Positions 1-12,407 of a DNA stretch of 64,000 bases are shown piece after piece (the first letter of the stretch is position 1; each line of letters opens with the position of its first letter). The stretch is from NCBI GenBank assembly GCA_948567375.1, contig OX419758.1, positions 66,679,965-66,743,964 on the forward strand, in the 5' to 3' direction. Origin of the DNA: Lunularia cruciata (taxonomy: Eukaryota; Streptophyta; Marchantiopsida; Lunulariales; Lunulariaceae). A program made the translations under genes and the position numbers. Below the pieces are notes generated by a model that did not search any database, was not told the DNA's origin, and saw only the letters and a program-made list of their open reading frames with translations.

Positions 1-2470
1 AAGTCTCTATATTATGGACCTAGAGAATTGAGTTTCGAGATCTCTTCAATACCCATTGTGTATTAGTGGAGGGACTACTAAGGGGAGGACCTCTAGTTAG
101 AGTACACCCATGAGTTGACCTATGTATCAACAAATCTCCCATACGTTTCCTTGAGGTATTTGGTAGACTATTTGAAATTAGTAAACCAAGGTCTAGCATT
201 GAAACCTCATCTTTGCCTTGGATGGGAGTATGTAAAATCAAGCTAGGTAACTAACATAGAGATCACCTAGATCCACTAGGATATGAGGTTGTAGGTAGTC
301 CACAATGGCACTATCAGTTCAAACCTCACATCCTATACTACACCAATTAGTACCATATTCCAAGAGTTAAGGATGGTGTTCAAGTAGTTGGGGGCAAAGG
401 ACTTGCACTAATTTTTTTCTTGCCTTACAGGGTTCCTCTAGTAGTCTTGGAGAAGCAAGAAAGGCATTCTTGAACTTAGTCCTTCAAGTATTTTTTATCT
501 TGCAATGCATTGAGTAGTAATGTTTTGACAAGAACTAAGATATAAATCTCAATGACAAGGAGGAAGACTCTAGTGACCATGATGGTGTCATACTTTGCTT
601 TTCTCTCTTTAGGAACACACAAGGTGCCTAACTATGGAGCCTATAGATCAGAGGTTGGAGGTAAACCTATCCCTACTAGTTTGAGTGTGCATAGATCCAA
701 ACTAGTAGAACACTTCACTCTAGGTTTTGGTATTCTTGCTATTGTGTAGAGTGGTAACGGGCAACCTAAATTGTCATCATAACATGAACTCTTGGTCTAG
801 TAGCCATCATTTCTAGCATTACCAAGGAGAAATACATAGCACTTCTAGAAGGAAAGAACCTAAGCGCAACACACACACACACCAATCCAATTGGGCATAC
901 AAACAAGCATGCAAGCACGGAGAGGATCCAATCACAAGATTCCAATAGCAATTGTTTGTGCTTTTTGTCAAAATTGAGCTTTAGAGTCCTCTTGGTCTGT
1001 CATCCAACCAATTTCAACCTATACTTCAAACTTCCTCCAAGATGTATTTTAACCTTCACCCAATTTGTACTCCAAGTAGAGTGATCTTATGTCTTCTTGA
1101 TGAGGAAAATACTATGTAACTCAAATGAGCATAACTTCCTCTATGTAACTTGTATTGCACTATTCTTGGATTCAATAGAAAGCCTATGAGATAAAATTTC
1201 CAATGATATAAAATAAGCTACAATCTGATTATCACAGCTCCCCTAATAAGCTCTCAATCTTGGCCAATCCTTTGTAAGTTTTACCCTAATTTACGGTTTG
1301 CTCTTGGTTTTGGGTAATTTTCCCTGAATTTTTGGATCAAAGGTGCACCTAATCTTCAAAAACAATCCAGAAACCTAAAATCATCAGTCATAAACACATA
1401 GATAGGAGAATAGACACTCAATCATGATAAAATATAGAAATGCTCTTCCAAGCTTATGACAATATTTGTAATAGAGTTTGTTGCATCAACTCTCACTCTC
1501 CATGGATCCAAAGTCAACCAAATTTTTCCCAATAGCTTTTTGTGCCTTTTTCTAAACCTCTATAAATTTTTAGTACTCTAATCCAACTTCAAACCTTAGA
1601 TATGGATCAATTCTTGAGTTAGGCTAACTTGTGAGCTCTATAGACCCAAGTATGCTTGATCCAAGACCCTAAATTGTCTATCTGGGGAATTCACATGAAA
1701 CCTCTCCATAGAAGTGAATTACCTAGCCACCAACAATACTGGAAATTCTCACAAGGTGATTTGAACCAAAACTTCAAGAGTGACCAAATCTTCAAACCTG
1801 ATCAAAATGTAATCTCCAACTCCTCACTTTCCACAGCTCCAACTTCAATTGACCAGATCTGATTTGAGATTGATCAAAATCTAAATTTTTTTGAGCCCCT
1901 CATTATAAGCACTTTTGCAAATCATCAACCCAATTAATATATCATCAAGCTGTCTCATGAAGCTGTCTAAATAACCTATTTTGTGCTCTTGGGTATGAAT
2001 TTTATTCCCCTTGACTCAATCAATCATATCTCCTAGAGAATTGACTCAAATCACTTGATTCTAGTTTTCAAATTATAGCCTGTCGGCTCCTCTCTTCAAT
2101 TGTGGTCCTCTTGCTGCAAATTCCCCCCCAAACTCACTTGATGGTCAAAAAACTCCCAACTTTGTCTTGGAATCCAATCTCTTGCAATATTGTCATTTAG
2201 CCTCTTCACTTTTTGACAAGTGGATCCCACAACTCCATCTTGAAGCTCATAAGCAAAATTGAGTCATTTTTCAACTACAAGAGCACATAGAATGTCAAGT
2301 CCCATACTTGCTCATAAGTAAGCACTGGAAGGACAATAAGATTTGGGTTTTCCATCATCAACTTTGTGAATATCACCCTGAAATGTGCCATCATCCAATC
2401 CAGTAAGCCGTTGTGGTGTAGAATCTAAAGCCTAATGAGAAAAGGATGGGGGAGTGGCAGATCAGGAGCA
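1..2470. other. Unassigned repeat-like DNA
   Basis: I see no gene here. The longest open frames are below 75 codons, overlap on both strands and show no domain. A short AC microsatellite lies at 869-882. A run of seven C at about 2126-2132 reads on the minus strand as a purine tract, the kind found next to a 3' LTR, but I found no LTR pair to go with it. Composition and texture resemble the decayed retroelement DNA further in, so this is probably old transposon sequence. Confidence 0.4.
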
Positions 2471-2481
2471 TAAAACATCTC

Positions 2482-5400
2482 CTAATCAATTTTTCTCTTT
2501 GACACCTGGCTTCCATGCTCTGCTACAACTCTTAGTCTCAACATCCTCCTCCCGCTTGAGACTCCTCCAACTAAAACACACCTTCCACCCAACTCTCCAC
2601 CATCTGTATACGTAAGAACCCTCAAAGAAGACAAGACCATAATCCATGTGGCCAATTGTATACATGTACATAGATTGCTCACATCCGTGGGATTTGTCAT
2701 ACAATCTACTCCATCTTTACAAAGATAAACCACATCAATTAACTTTTTCAAGAGCTACACAAACCATAACATGACAGCGTCCCTAGAGTTGTGGCTTATG
2801 TCCTAGAGCCGAGGAAGCCTATAGTCAAAGGACTTCATTTGACTTATGGCATGGACTAAGATGTTCATGTAAGAAATCTGATAATTCCCACAACTATCCA
2901 TGAGGATTTCCAATATGTACTAAGATTGTATATGATTCCTTATGCAATTATCTACTTTGAAAATCATGCAAGACTGATAGTGCCAACCAACAATATATTA
3001 TGTTGGCTATCCCTTAGCTTTAGCGGGCATGTGCCTCCAATAACCCACATTAGATACATAGAGTCCTTTAGGCTTCTTGCATATAATGGTTGCTCTCCTA
3101 AGAGGTCTTAGAGAGTGGCTAAAGGCGAGGTCAGGCTTAGACATTCCATAAAGTGACAATCTTTGACACTCCTTCTACAAGAAGAAGCCACACTATTGGC
3201 AAGAAGTACAAACCTGCTCCATCAGAGTACAAGAAATGATGGATGTTGGAAGCATGTTAGGAATAGAGGTACATGACTCAAGACCTAGTCATCTTTTAGG
3301 CAACTATACATTGCAAAGCCTTTGCTTAACTATATCACCGCTTGGGTTGGGGTGATATCAAAGAAAAAATCATAGTCAACCTCTTCCAAGATGACATTGA
3401 AAATCTCACTTTCATGCAACTCTTAGAGCAGGCAAACATGGTGGGTTGTTGTCTAAGTAGGACCTTGGAGTTAGCCTACATGGATGGATTTATCCAAGTA
3501 TGGGATTCTAGCTTTAAGGACTATGAAGATAGAGATTGTATTGGCATCTACTATCAAATGGGAGGTGCATTCTTCCCTTTTGCCAACAAAGGCAAGAAGA
3601 AGTGGTAGGCTTTGAAGAAAGGCTTGCTTGGAGGCCAAAACTTAGGAGAGGGCTGTATCAACAAAGCAAGAGAAAGGGCATTATAGGTTGTTGGTAAGTT
3701 GGTGGTGCAAGATGTGCATTATATGATTTCAAGTATAGGTGAATTGTTGTGGGACTCCAATTATGGGATTCTCTCTATGGGATAAATAGGCTAAAACACT
3801 AAAGACTTGTAGAATAGTAAGGCAAAAATTAAGGAGGCCATTAATGCAAAGGCGGCATGTTTATGCACTTAGGAAGACTAGTATAGATATGAATCAAGGA
3901 TTAAGAGCAAATTGGTATTAATGGGATGGCCTTGAGAAGAGATGACTCCTATGGAGGAAGGATTGAAAGAGGAAAGTTTTTATTCTTTTAGGGTTTGATT
4001 CCCAAGTATAGAAGGGACCTTGGTCTACTATATGGAGGTTGGTTGATTGACAAAGGTGTTAGCTTAGTCCAAAATCAATTGACAACCACTAGAACAGAAT
4101 AGGAAGCAAGATTTGGGCCAAGAGAGGAGGAGCCAAGAGTTGTAAGGGCACTCCTTGCCAGACAAAGACATGATTGGTCCTCCATTGTAAAGTCATAGCT
4201 TGCACTAAGGGTTATAAAGCTTCATGCCTTTTCTTATGTGGCTCTCAATGTATGAATGTACCTTGTATCCCTTGATGTGCTAGTTGATCCCCACTAACCT
4301 ATTATTCCACTACAAGATGTCATGTAGTTGCTGGATAGCCTAAGGATTAGTAAGTAAAAAGTAAAAACAAAGAGGCCAATGGGATCCTTGTGGTGATAGA
4401 CATGCAAGCCATATCCAAGTTTAAGTATCTAAAATAGACTTGGTCCTGCAAGATTTCTACATGCTCTATGGAAATCTTGCCCATAGTTCCTTACCAGCTC
4501 AAAGAAAGCCTAGCCTTATAAAGCCTATCATACAATTCTTCTATCCCATAGTGTCATCCCATAGACCAACTATGAGTTAGGTTCCATTGATGACACCCAT
4601 AGGAGATTCAAACAAACACTATCACTAGTATCAGCCATGAGATATAGATTGACAATATATATCATATCACCCATAGGATATATACTTAGATAGACGTGAT
4701 ACCTAGCATCACCTATGAGGCATAAACAAAGCCTCATCTACATGGTATGCCTTGAGAGGAGCCTAGAATGATGACCCAAGATGGTGACATTATTCCATGG
4801 AGACCCAAACTATTGGATGACTTGGCCCTTCCTCCCTCTTTTACCCATACTCTAGAGAAGGGAAAGTGGCTTGAGGAGAGGAGGATGATACTTTTAGGTC
4901 AGATTAGTAGACTTACGCTTTTGAGGAGGAACATGATATTGTCTAAACAATTCATTCCCCGCATTAACTATGCTCATGAGAGACGGAGGACAATTCTAGT
5001 GTTTGGATGTTTGTTGTCTTGTGGACCTTATATGGGATAGTAGTCCACTCTTCACTCAGTGGTATCACTTGGTCTTGCAGTGTAAATGGTCACATTATAG
5101 AGGTAGGGAGTGCGTTTAGATATGTTCTACAACATAGAGTTAGAGAGTTTATGGAGGATTGTGTGTGATTCTTTGAGGTGATCATCTAGATAGATGGTAC
5201 TAGGACAGAGTTAGAGCACTTGCTTTGGTCCTTGAGGGAGGAAGGCTTCTTACCATGTAGAGTATACATTGGAGATTGCCTCATGGCCTTGTTTAGTGAT
5301 CATGATGGGTACATGGAGCCTTAAAGAGGATATATGGCTAGACCTTATGTTGCATTTACTACTTTAGGTTTATCATTGAGAGATATTCTTATAGTTGATG

Positions 5401-5800
5401 TGCACCCTTGTTGTAGGAACCATCTCCATGGAGGTATCCACCCTCCTTGCTTCACTCTTGCTTACACATAGCTAGTTATTATAGGCCCTTCATTCTTGGA
5501 TATCTTGATTGCCTCCCTAGATAGATTTTGGACCAACCTTTCCTCTACTATAGAGTTCCTCATTGAGAAGTGGACATTGGGCTGACTTAGGGGCTACATT
5601 GCTGATCCATATGAGACTTTAGGTACATCCTTGCAAGATTCTCTTATGTGCCATTGGGAGTGGGAGTGTATGTGGCAATATAGACCGGTGTGGATCCATC
5701 AACCCATAGTTAGGCAGTTTTTTGATGCCATGGAGTGCATCAAAGTAGAACTTGCTTCCACTATATCCTCTTAAGATACACCATATGTTATTTTGGTTCT
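2482..5800 (+). other. Decayed coding-like region, unrecognised
   Basis: Several stretches read as protein on the + strand. The two clearest are 3342-3608 (88 codons, beginning MGWGDIKEKIIVNLFQDD) and 4768-5040 (90 codons, rich in charged and aliphatic residues). Shorter coding-like pieces run to about 5760, including FLIEKWTLG and WEWECMWQYRPVWIHQP in different frames near 5560-5710. I recognise no catalytic motif, zinc knuckle or transposase signature. The pattern of interrupted, protein-like frames on one strand suggests a dead transposon-encoded protein, perhaps the first ORF of a plant retroelement. That is a guess from texture, and a decayed host pseudogene is equally possible. Confidence 0.3.
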
Positions 5801-5892
5801 TATATGGTATTATATTATGATCACTTTGTTGTTTTGGCACTATTGTATCACATTATGATCACTTTTTCATTTTGGCACCATACTTATATGAT

Positions 5893-5950
5893 TTTATATA
5901 CATATATATAATATATATAAATGTATGATTATATATATATATATAATATA
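5893..5950. repeat. AT-rich microsatellite
   Basis: An impure (TA)n tract, interrupted once by a short non-TA segment, lies between the decayed coding-like block and the next intergenic stretch. Confidence 0.85.
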
Positions 5951-8636
5951 GGATTACACTTCTATCCATATTGTCCACTTCTTCTATACATGTATGGTGA
6001 TATTATGACTTGTCTATTTTATATTGGTCATATTGATAAGGTTAGGATAAGATGACTTGTCTATATAATATTCAATATTCATAATGAAAACTAATTTGGG
6101 CTCTTGATATATTCTTCAACATTCTAGCAATGGCATTAAACTATAAAAATTATAGACAAATTACAAAAACATTTAAAGTATAACAACACATATGAAAAAA
6201 ACACAAACTATGTAAACAATAAACCTTAAACACATGGCCTTATAGGGTAGAGCATGAAGAGTTTATTAATATTTAAAATTTCATTAATATAGTTTTTTGA
6301 CCCTGTGAAAGCTTTTTGACAATGAATGCTTCACACATCTTACCCCATGCCCTTTTCAAGCAAACTCCACTACTTACAAGCTACCCCAATCCCCATTGTG
6401 CCTATGAGCAAACCCACTTCATACCCACAAGTGACTCCACACAATCTTACTTTCAGACAAACACAAGCAAATCTAAACTAGGAGCAAGTGAACCCATCAT
6501 TTACAATAAAACCAAGGCTCTTTGACCAAGAAAATCCATCAAATCCATACAATATCCAATTCCAAACAAAAATTTATTCTATTCCAATCCAAAAATTGCC
6601 AAAAGCAAGCAAATGCATCATTTATAAACTTTCACCATTTGTAATGTTTACAAAAGTGATTTGTAATGTTCACAAAAGTGAATTTTGTGATGGAATTGGA
6701 TCCAGGATATTTTGTGTGATTTCTTCCTATATTGTAACAAGTTGTATCCATTACATCTATTTTTTAAAAGCAAGCATACTCACAAGGCTCTTGATTTCTA
6801 GAGCTATTTTACCAACTTTGGCTAATTCTATAGTTATATGGTATTGATGCTTGGTTTTTGCAATCCTTTACTTAAATTAAAATTTCTTAGCTTTTGATCT
6901 TGCCTCAATCTTAACCCTTAACTCAATTTTTTATATTTTAGTGAGGAGAGCATCAATCTAAGCTAACCGGTATGTCTTTCTTGCTTACATCAATTCAATC
7001 TCCAATTTGGTATGCTTAGCCATATCTTGGGCAAAAGCATTCAATGTCAAACAATTCTTTGGATTTTTTTACAACCTTCTCCTCTTGTGTGATTCTCTCT
7101 CATGCTCATCTAGAACACCTACTCTATCCTTTTCACCTTTCTCTCTTGCTTCTCTTGCTTGCATATCTCTTGCTCGTGCTTGTATATCCTCTATTGCTCC
7201 TCTTTCCTCCTCACATCTATCAGTCTCTTGTGGATTTCTATCAATCTCCTTGGTTACTCTTGCTCTTTGTATTCCTTTGTGTAATTGGGATATCTTCTTC
7301 TTCATAAGTTCTAAATGGCTCATTTGGTGCATATTCATATTTGCCCTATGTGAACTTAAATGTTCTTTCCTCTTGGGTACTTGGAATGCTTGTTGGTAAT
7401 GAAATAGATCCATGGAGGTTGAAAACTTGTGAAATCCTTGATAGAAGATTATCCTCTCTAGACATACACTCCTTGGCAGATGAAACTCTATATGTTTCAT
7501 CCTTGTCACCCAACCACTTAAAGATATTCACTTCTTTTCCCATTACAAGGGCAATGGGGAATATATTATCTTATCCCCAAACAATGCATCTATTCTTGAA
7601 TAATAAGCATAATATTATCCTTGATTGTCCATCTGCACTTGATTTCCTTATTGGTGAGTCCAATGCTAGTGGATTTGTCCTTCTAATTACAAGCAATTTT
7701 ATAAGACTTCAAAAACTTGGCCCATGTCTTCATCAACCTTGATCTTGTCATGGATGATGGAAATCCATTACCAAATCTCACCAAAAAGTTGCTATGTAAC
7801 TAAATGTTGTATTCTTTTAAATGGGTTTTGCTAGTGCGCCTATGGATTTGTTTAAAGTGCTTGAGATCTTCTACATAATCCAAATTTTGTTCTAGTGATG
7901 GGATACCATTTTGAATCTTTCATCCCCTCCTTCCTTTTTCTCCTTGCTCAAATTAGGATAGTAGGTGCAAGACACTTTTCTTTACTAACTAGAGTGACAA
8001 GAGGTGTCCCTTTATTTGGAAGAGCTATGGATGGTCCCAATGCTATAGAGAAAACTGTTTTCAAAATTTCTACATATCAAGGTATGGGAATGCAAATACC
8101 AATATGTGCAGGATTGGAGATAAGATTAGAATGGTGTAGACAAACAAGAGAATTGCAATCTATGTATGAGTGAGGTGGTTGCTTACTCATATTGACACGA
8201 TCACACTCCATATTTATTAATCCATAGGAATTTCCAAGGGTAAATGCTCAAAGTTGGCACACCATGAATACTTTCACACAAGTACTATAAAAATATATAT
8301 GAACACCAAGATAACAATTTCGATAACCTCTGACCTCCACCTTGACACCTACACAAAACTGAATCAAATTTGAGTTTGGAGAGCTTTGATCTTTCCAAAT
8401 TGAATTTGAAGAGCTTTGATTGTATTCCTCTTCAATTTTTAGAATTCACCCTTGCATCCTCCTCTCTTATTATTGTATTCTAATCTTTTTTTAGTGAGTG
8501 TTTGAATCCCATCTATGACCGTGACACCTATTTCACTATTTCCTTGGTTAACACATGGCATACCTAGACAGGTTTTCATTAATACACTTTACTCAGCACT
8601 CTCACACTAAACTACCCTAATCCATCTTTCAACACA

Positions 8637-8736
8637 AAGTCCCAATTATGAAACAATGGTTTATAACCTTTGGTAGCCTGATATTGAAGTCCCAATTATG
8701 AAATGGCATGTTATAACCTTTGATAGCCCAGTGCTA
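8637..8736. repeat. Two-copy tandem repeat, 50-bp unit
   Basis: Two successive units each begin AAGTCCCAATTATGAAA and share the block TTATAACCTTTG(A/G)TAGCC. The period is 50 bp, with a few mismatches between units. The hairpin that follows starts at the end of the second unit. Confidence 0.8.
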
Positions 8737-8776
8737 AACTTTACTTCCCATGCAAAATGGATGGGAAGTAAAGTTT
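8736..8776. repeat. Perfect 16-bp inverted repeat
   Basis: AAACTTTACTTCCCAT at 8736-8751 is followed by a 9-base loop and its exact reverse complement at 8761-8776. With the tandem repeat just before it, this could be the remnant of a small foldback or MITE-type element. No target duplication is visible. Confidence 0.75.
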
Positions 8777-9104
8777 TTGGTTATGGGTCTTTTGTTGGAA
8801 AATTTATAGCACATGTTCCAAAGTTGTTAGCTCCTTGTGTCTTTGAGAATTGAAACCCCTTAATGTGTGTTTCACTGTATGTAACTCCACTAACTCACTA
8901 TGTAAAATTAGTTTCTAAAAAGGGGCTCAAGATATCAATTGTAAACACCTTAGGCTCTTTGCACTATTAGGATTTGTATGCATTTCAAACAGAAGCTGCA
9001 ATAGGTCAGGCATACTAAGAAGAAAGGGCAGCCATGTAGAAAAATGAAGGATGGGAAGACACCATTAAGCCATACAAGGGTGAGACAAAATAGGTAAAAT
9101 GGTG

Positions 9105-11101
9105 CTAAGTCCCAATAGAGTCTATATAAGAAATTTTCCATATTGCACCTAAGATATCCAAGCTATGCAAGTCATATGGTCTACAGACAACTAGAGCATC
9201 CAAAGAAGCATCACCTAGTTTGATTGCTCTCCTATGGATTGCACTAGCCATTGCACTCTATAGAGCAATGGACACATGCTGTCTAAAATATGCTACAAAG
9301 TATGAGAGTGAGAGTGAGAGTGGTACCTCTTGGTGCCTAACACGATAAGCTCCCGTGCACTCCTTGACAAATGTGTTGAATGCCATGTCCATTGCTCCAT
9401 ATAACTCTAAGGTTAGAGGAACAAAGAGGTGATCTTGCTGCATACTCCTATACTTGGAGACCTTACGAGCTACTATTGCACTTGCTACTTATCCAAGGGG
9501 ATGTGTAATCACTCCTTCTAAAATTGTATCATGTGTAGGGTCCATAACCACAACATCTGCTCTTGTCACTTGATCATCTTTGACTAAGTATAAGTCTGCA
9601 CTTACATGTGTCATCTACAAAGCACATAATGCTCCTTTCTAGCCAAGTATCCACTCTCTCTTGCCATAGCAAACACTATGTCCTTAGTAGCATCATGGGT
9701 AGCTATCCTTTGTCCTCCAAAAGGGCACCGTGTCATATGGACTACCGCTGGATCTAGTGTAGAACCACATTCACAAGTGAGTAATAGTGAGTGATGTAGA
9801 TGGATAGACCAAACCTAGGCAAAACCTCATCATTGTAAAGAAAGTAGTTAGTGCAAGTGAGAGTGCCCTTATGCATGGTCAAGCTAGGATCCAAGAGCCT
9901 ACACCCTTGTTGGAACAAGAGCAAAGACATGTTCTAGTAGTATGAAGAATGGACAAGTCAACTAAGAGAGAATGTAGCATATGTTCACATTGTTGTTCCA
10001 TCAAGGAAGATTGTAAACCTCTAGTCCAATTTGATGATAGTGAAACAAAAGGTGGAAAGTCCTTGCATGCATGTGGAGATAGACTATCTCTCATCTACCA
10101 CAATAACATCTAGAGAGAAAAGGATCACTCTTCCACCTCTATCACATAAGTCTCCAAAACTAGCCTATCAACAACCACAAAATGAGAGGAAAGTAAGGGT
10201 GCCGAGAGAGCTCAACTACCCAAAAATGCTATAGGTGCCATCAACTCTATAGATATCAAGTCAAACTTACCCACAAGATTGGTAGAGATATTTGTCTATG
10301 TATCAAATCCCTTATTACACACTCAAATGTCTCTAGTCCAATAGTATCACCAAAGACTCATATAATCCTCCTATCAAAGGCTCTTAAACATGATAGGAAG
10401 GTCAAGGAGAGAGGAACTATGCAAAGGAAGTAAGTCAGTTGATGAGCAATACTAGAGGAGATTATACCAAATGCCACATGTGGATCTCCTATTAATAAAA
10501 GGTCATCCACATGGAGAACATCCTCTGCACGGGCAACGTTTAAGAAGCGTGACAGAATCCTCAGATCTTATTGGCATTCCACAAATACTTAGTCTATTTG
10601 TAGATGTGATATACTCCTCAAGAAGCTCAAGGTGGGGAGAGATACCTAAAGAGGACCATGTCATGCACTTTGACACCTTGACTCTCAAGCCTACTAGATG
10701 TAGCTTGGTAGTCAAGTGGTCAAAGGCCTACCTTATCTGATCTACAAGGCCCATGATGTGTATATCATCTGCCAAGGAGGGAAATACACAACTTTGCATG
10801 GCCAAAGTAGTAAATAAGAGGGCTCTAAATTGAGCCATGGCAAATAAGGGTCCTCCTAAAGGATCTCCTTGATGTGTACAAATAGCTGACTCTAAGACGG
10901 TGACTCCTTCCTTTGAACAACCTTGCTGGTAGTAAAGGGAATCAAGAGAGCCATAAAAAGACTTGTCAAAGATCCACCAACCTCCCTAAGTTCTTTAAAG
11001 ATGGATGCTCATACGATGCTATTAAAAGCATTCTTAACATCTACTTGTAAGACAATCCACTCTGGATAGATATCTAGGAGTGCACTCTTGCTTAAGGACA
11101 T
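9105..11101 (-). mobile_element. LINE (non-LTR retrotransposon), C-terminal part of RT ORF
   Basis: Minus-strand remains of a non-LTR reverse transcriptase, target-primed and without LTRs. In coding order: the first catalytic Asp in VLQVDVKNAFN near 11019-11053; THQGDPLGGPLFA near 10848-10874; the YxDD-equivalent box as SLADDIHIMG near 10750-10778; then GLRVKVSKC near 10640. Downstream blocks such as AAFLGS and QDHLFVPLTLELYGAMD lead to a C-terminus near 9105, where a TAG follows SYIDSIGT. The frame is broken several times: a stop after NAFNSIV, another in the block near 10200, and several shifts. The 5' continuation lies at 59344-60150; chromovirus A interrupts the two parts. The family resembles plant LINE-type RTs with an LADD box that I recall from memory; the exact clade is not determined. 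Confidence 0.8.
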
Positions 11102-11513
11102 TGTAACAATATGGATTTTAGCAATGAAGTTAGTTAGGGCTAACAAAGTAGCAAATAGACCAAATTAGCCTAGAATGTTCTAGAAATATCCAAGAAGTTT
11201 CCCGACTAGCTTAGCTTGCATCCCAAGTAGGTAGCCTCTAGAAGCTTTCAACTAGCTTAGCTTTCATGCCAAGTAAGCAAATTCTAGAAGGAAGCTTCTT
11301 GAGAAGCTTAATTAAGAAGCTTTTTAGGTAACTTGGCTTGCACTCCAAGAAAGTGACTCAAGGAAACTTCTTGAGAAGCTTCTTGAGAGCCTTGTATGAT
11401 CCCTATAAATACCAAAACCAAAGCTCATGCTAGGCATTTGGAGTTTCCTACACTCAAGTGTCCCAATGTGATTCCACTCTCTTATTTCTCTCCTTGGTCT
11501 CGGTCTTTTTACA
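11102..11513 (+). repeat. 5' LTR of element A
   Basis: Starts TGTAACAATATGG and ends TTTTTACA directly before the PBS. It contains the palindromic GAAGCTTC-type blocks typical of this LTR family and a probable TATA box in CCTATAAATACC near 11400. The five bases before it, GACAT (11097-11101), pair with AATAT after the other LTR end (59344-59348). Confidence 0.85.
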
Positions 11514-11723
11514 TTGGTATAAGAGCAAGAATAGGATGGAGAGAATTTATGGATCACCAAATCCATTTCCACCAAAACATTAGGATTTTTGTGTTTGAGG
11601 TCTACCTAAGTATCATTTCACACAATCCATCACTTGACGCTTTGGGCAAGATTTTTTGAATACAATCACCTTGTCCGAGGAACTCTTTGTACTTTCGATT
11701 GTAACTTATGGAGAACAATGGAC

Positions 11724-12407
11724 AATAATGCCCATTTTTGCATATGTGTGGTATGTGATATTTAACTTGGTATAACAAGTACTTGAGAGATATTATTTAT
11801 ATAAATAAAGGATAGTTTTACATTAGTCATGATTAGCTAAAGTTAGTCATATCTAAGATAGAGGAGACCTTACTTTAGAGGAAATGGAAAAGATGAGCAC
11901 CATTGTTTTGGATTTTATTGTGTTTACTTAGTATTATTCATAGGTGTTTAACTTTGAAGAAAGAGTTGAGAACTCTTGGCCCGCAAGCCTTTTTGTTTTG
12001 GATTATTCTATAGTCCAAGGATAGCCCATGTGGAAGAATCCTTGACTTAGTGGTTGAGTCAAGATAAGACCATATGCTTAGGAGAATATTCCCATGAGAA
12101 TGGATATTCTTGTAGATTTTTGACTTTATTTGAATTTTAGCCTAGTAACTTGAGTATTGTAGTAATTAGTAACTTTTGTGCATAACTATTTCACAAGTAT
12201 ATAAACTAGGGGTGAGGAGGTATTCATCATCCTTTCATTTGTAACTATCTCTCTCTCATTGAGTTCTCTAGTGAGCAATGGCTTGAGTCTTGGAGTGTTA
12301 GCCTTGGAGGAGTTTGATGGAGTTGAGGTTCCTTGCTTCTTAGTCCATGGTGTGCTACCATAATAGCTATTAGAGGTTCATCTTGAGTGAGATACAGGCC
12401 GGTTCAC
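11724..12407 (+). mobile_element. Solo LTR, related to the start of element C's LTR
   Basis: The leader sequence GTTGTAACTTATGGAGAAC...GGAC, which in element D runs straight on to GTGTTGCATCTATG (about 45310-45346), is split here by 684 bp. The insert is similar to the first 690 bases or so of C's LTR (reverse strand of about 23220-23910 and 56650-57334): CCCATTT(T/G)TGCAT near the start, a TATA-like TATATAAACTAGGGG near 12200, and a GAGATACAGGCCGGTTCACA end. Flanks TGGAC and AAGAC are a weak TSD. No internal region remains, as expected after recombination between two LTRs. Confidence 0.75.

Larger units (their letters stand above)
6100..9104. other. Intergenic DNA with one charged minus-strand frame
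   Basis: No gene is recognisable. The most protein-like frame is on the minus strand at 7069-7509 (146 codons). It is very rich in Arg, Glu, Lys and Gln in its second half and would form a helix or coiled coil; the antisense frames opposite it are its shadows. It has no start context or homology that I can name, and is probably part of an old mobile element. The remainder is AT-rich with stops in all frames. Confidence 0.3.

Noticed and set aside
7044-7307. Leu/Ser-rich + frame resembling a membrane protein
   Set aside because: It is the antisense of the charged minus-strand frame at 7069-7509; the hydrophobic look is a by-product.
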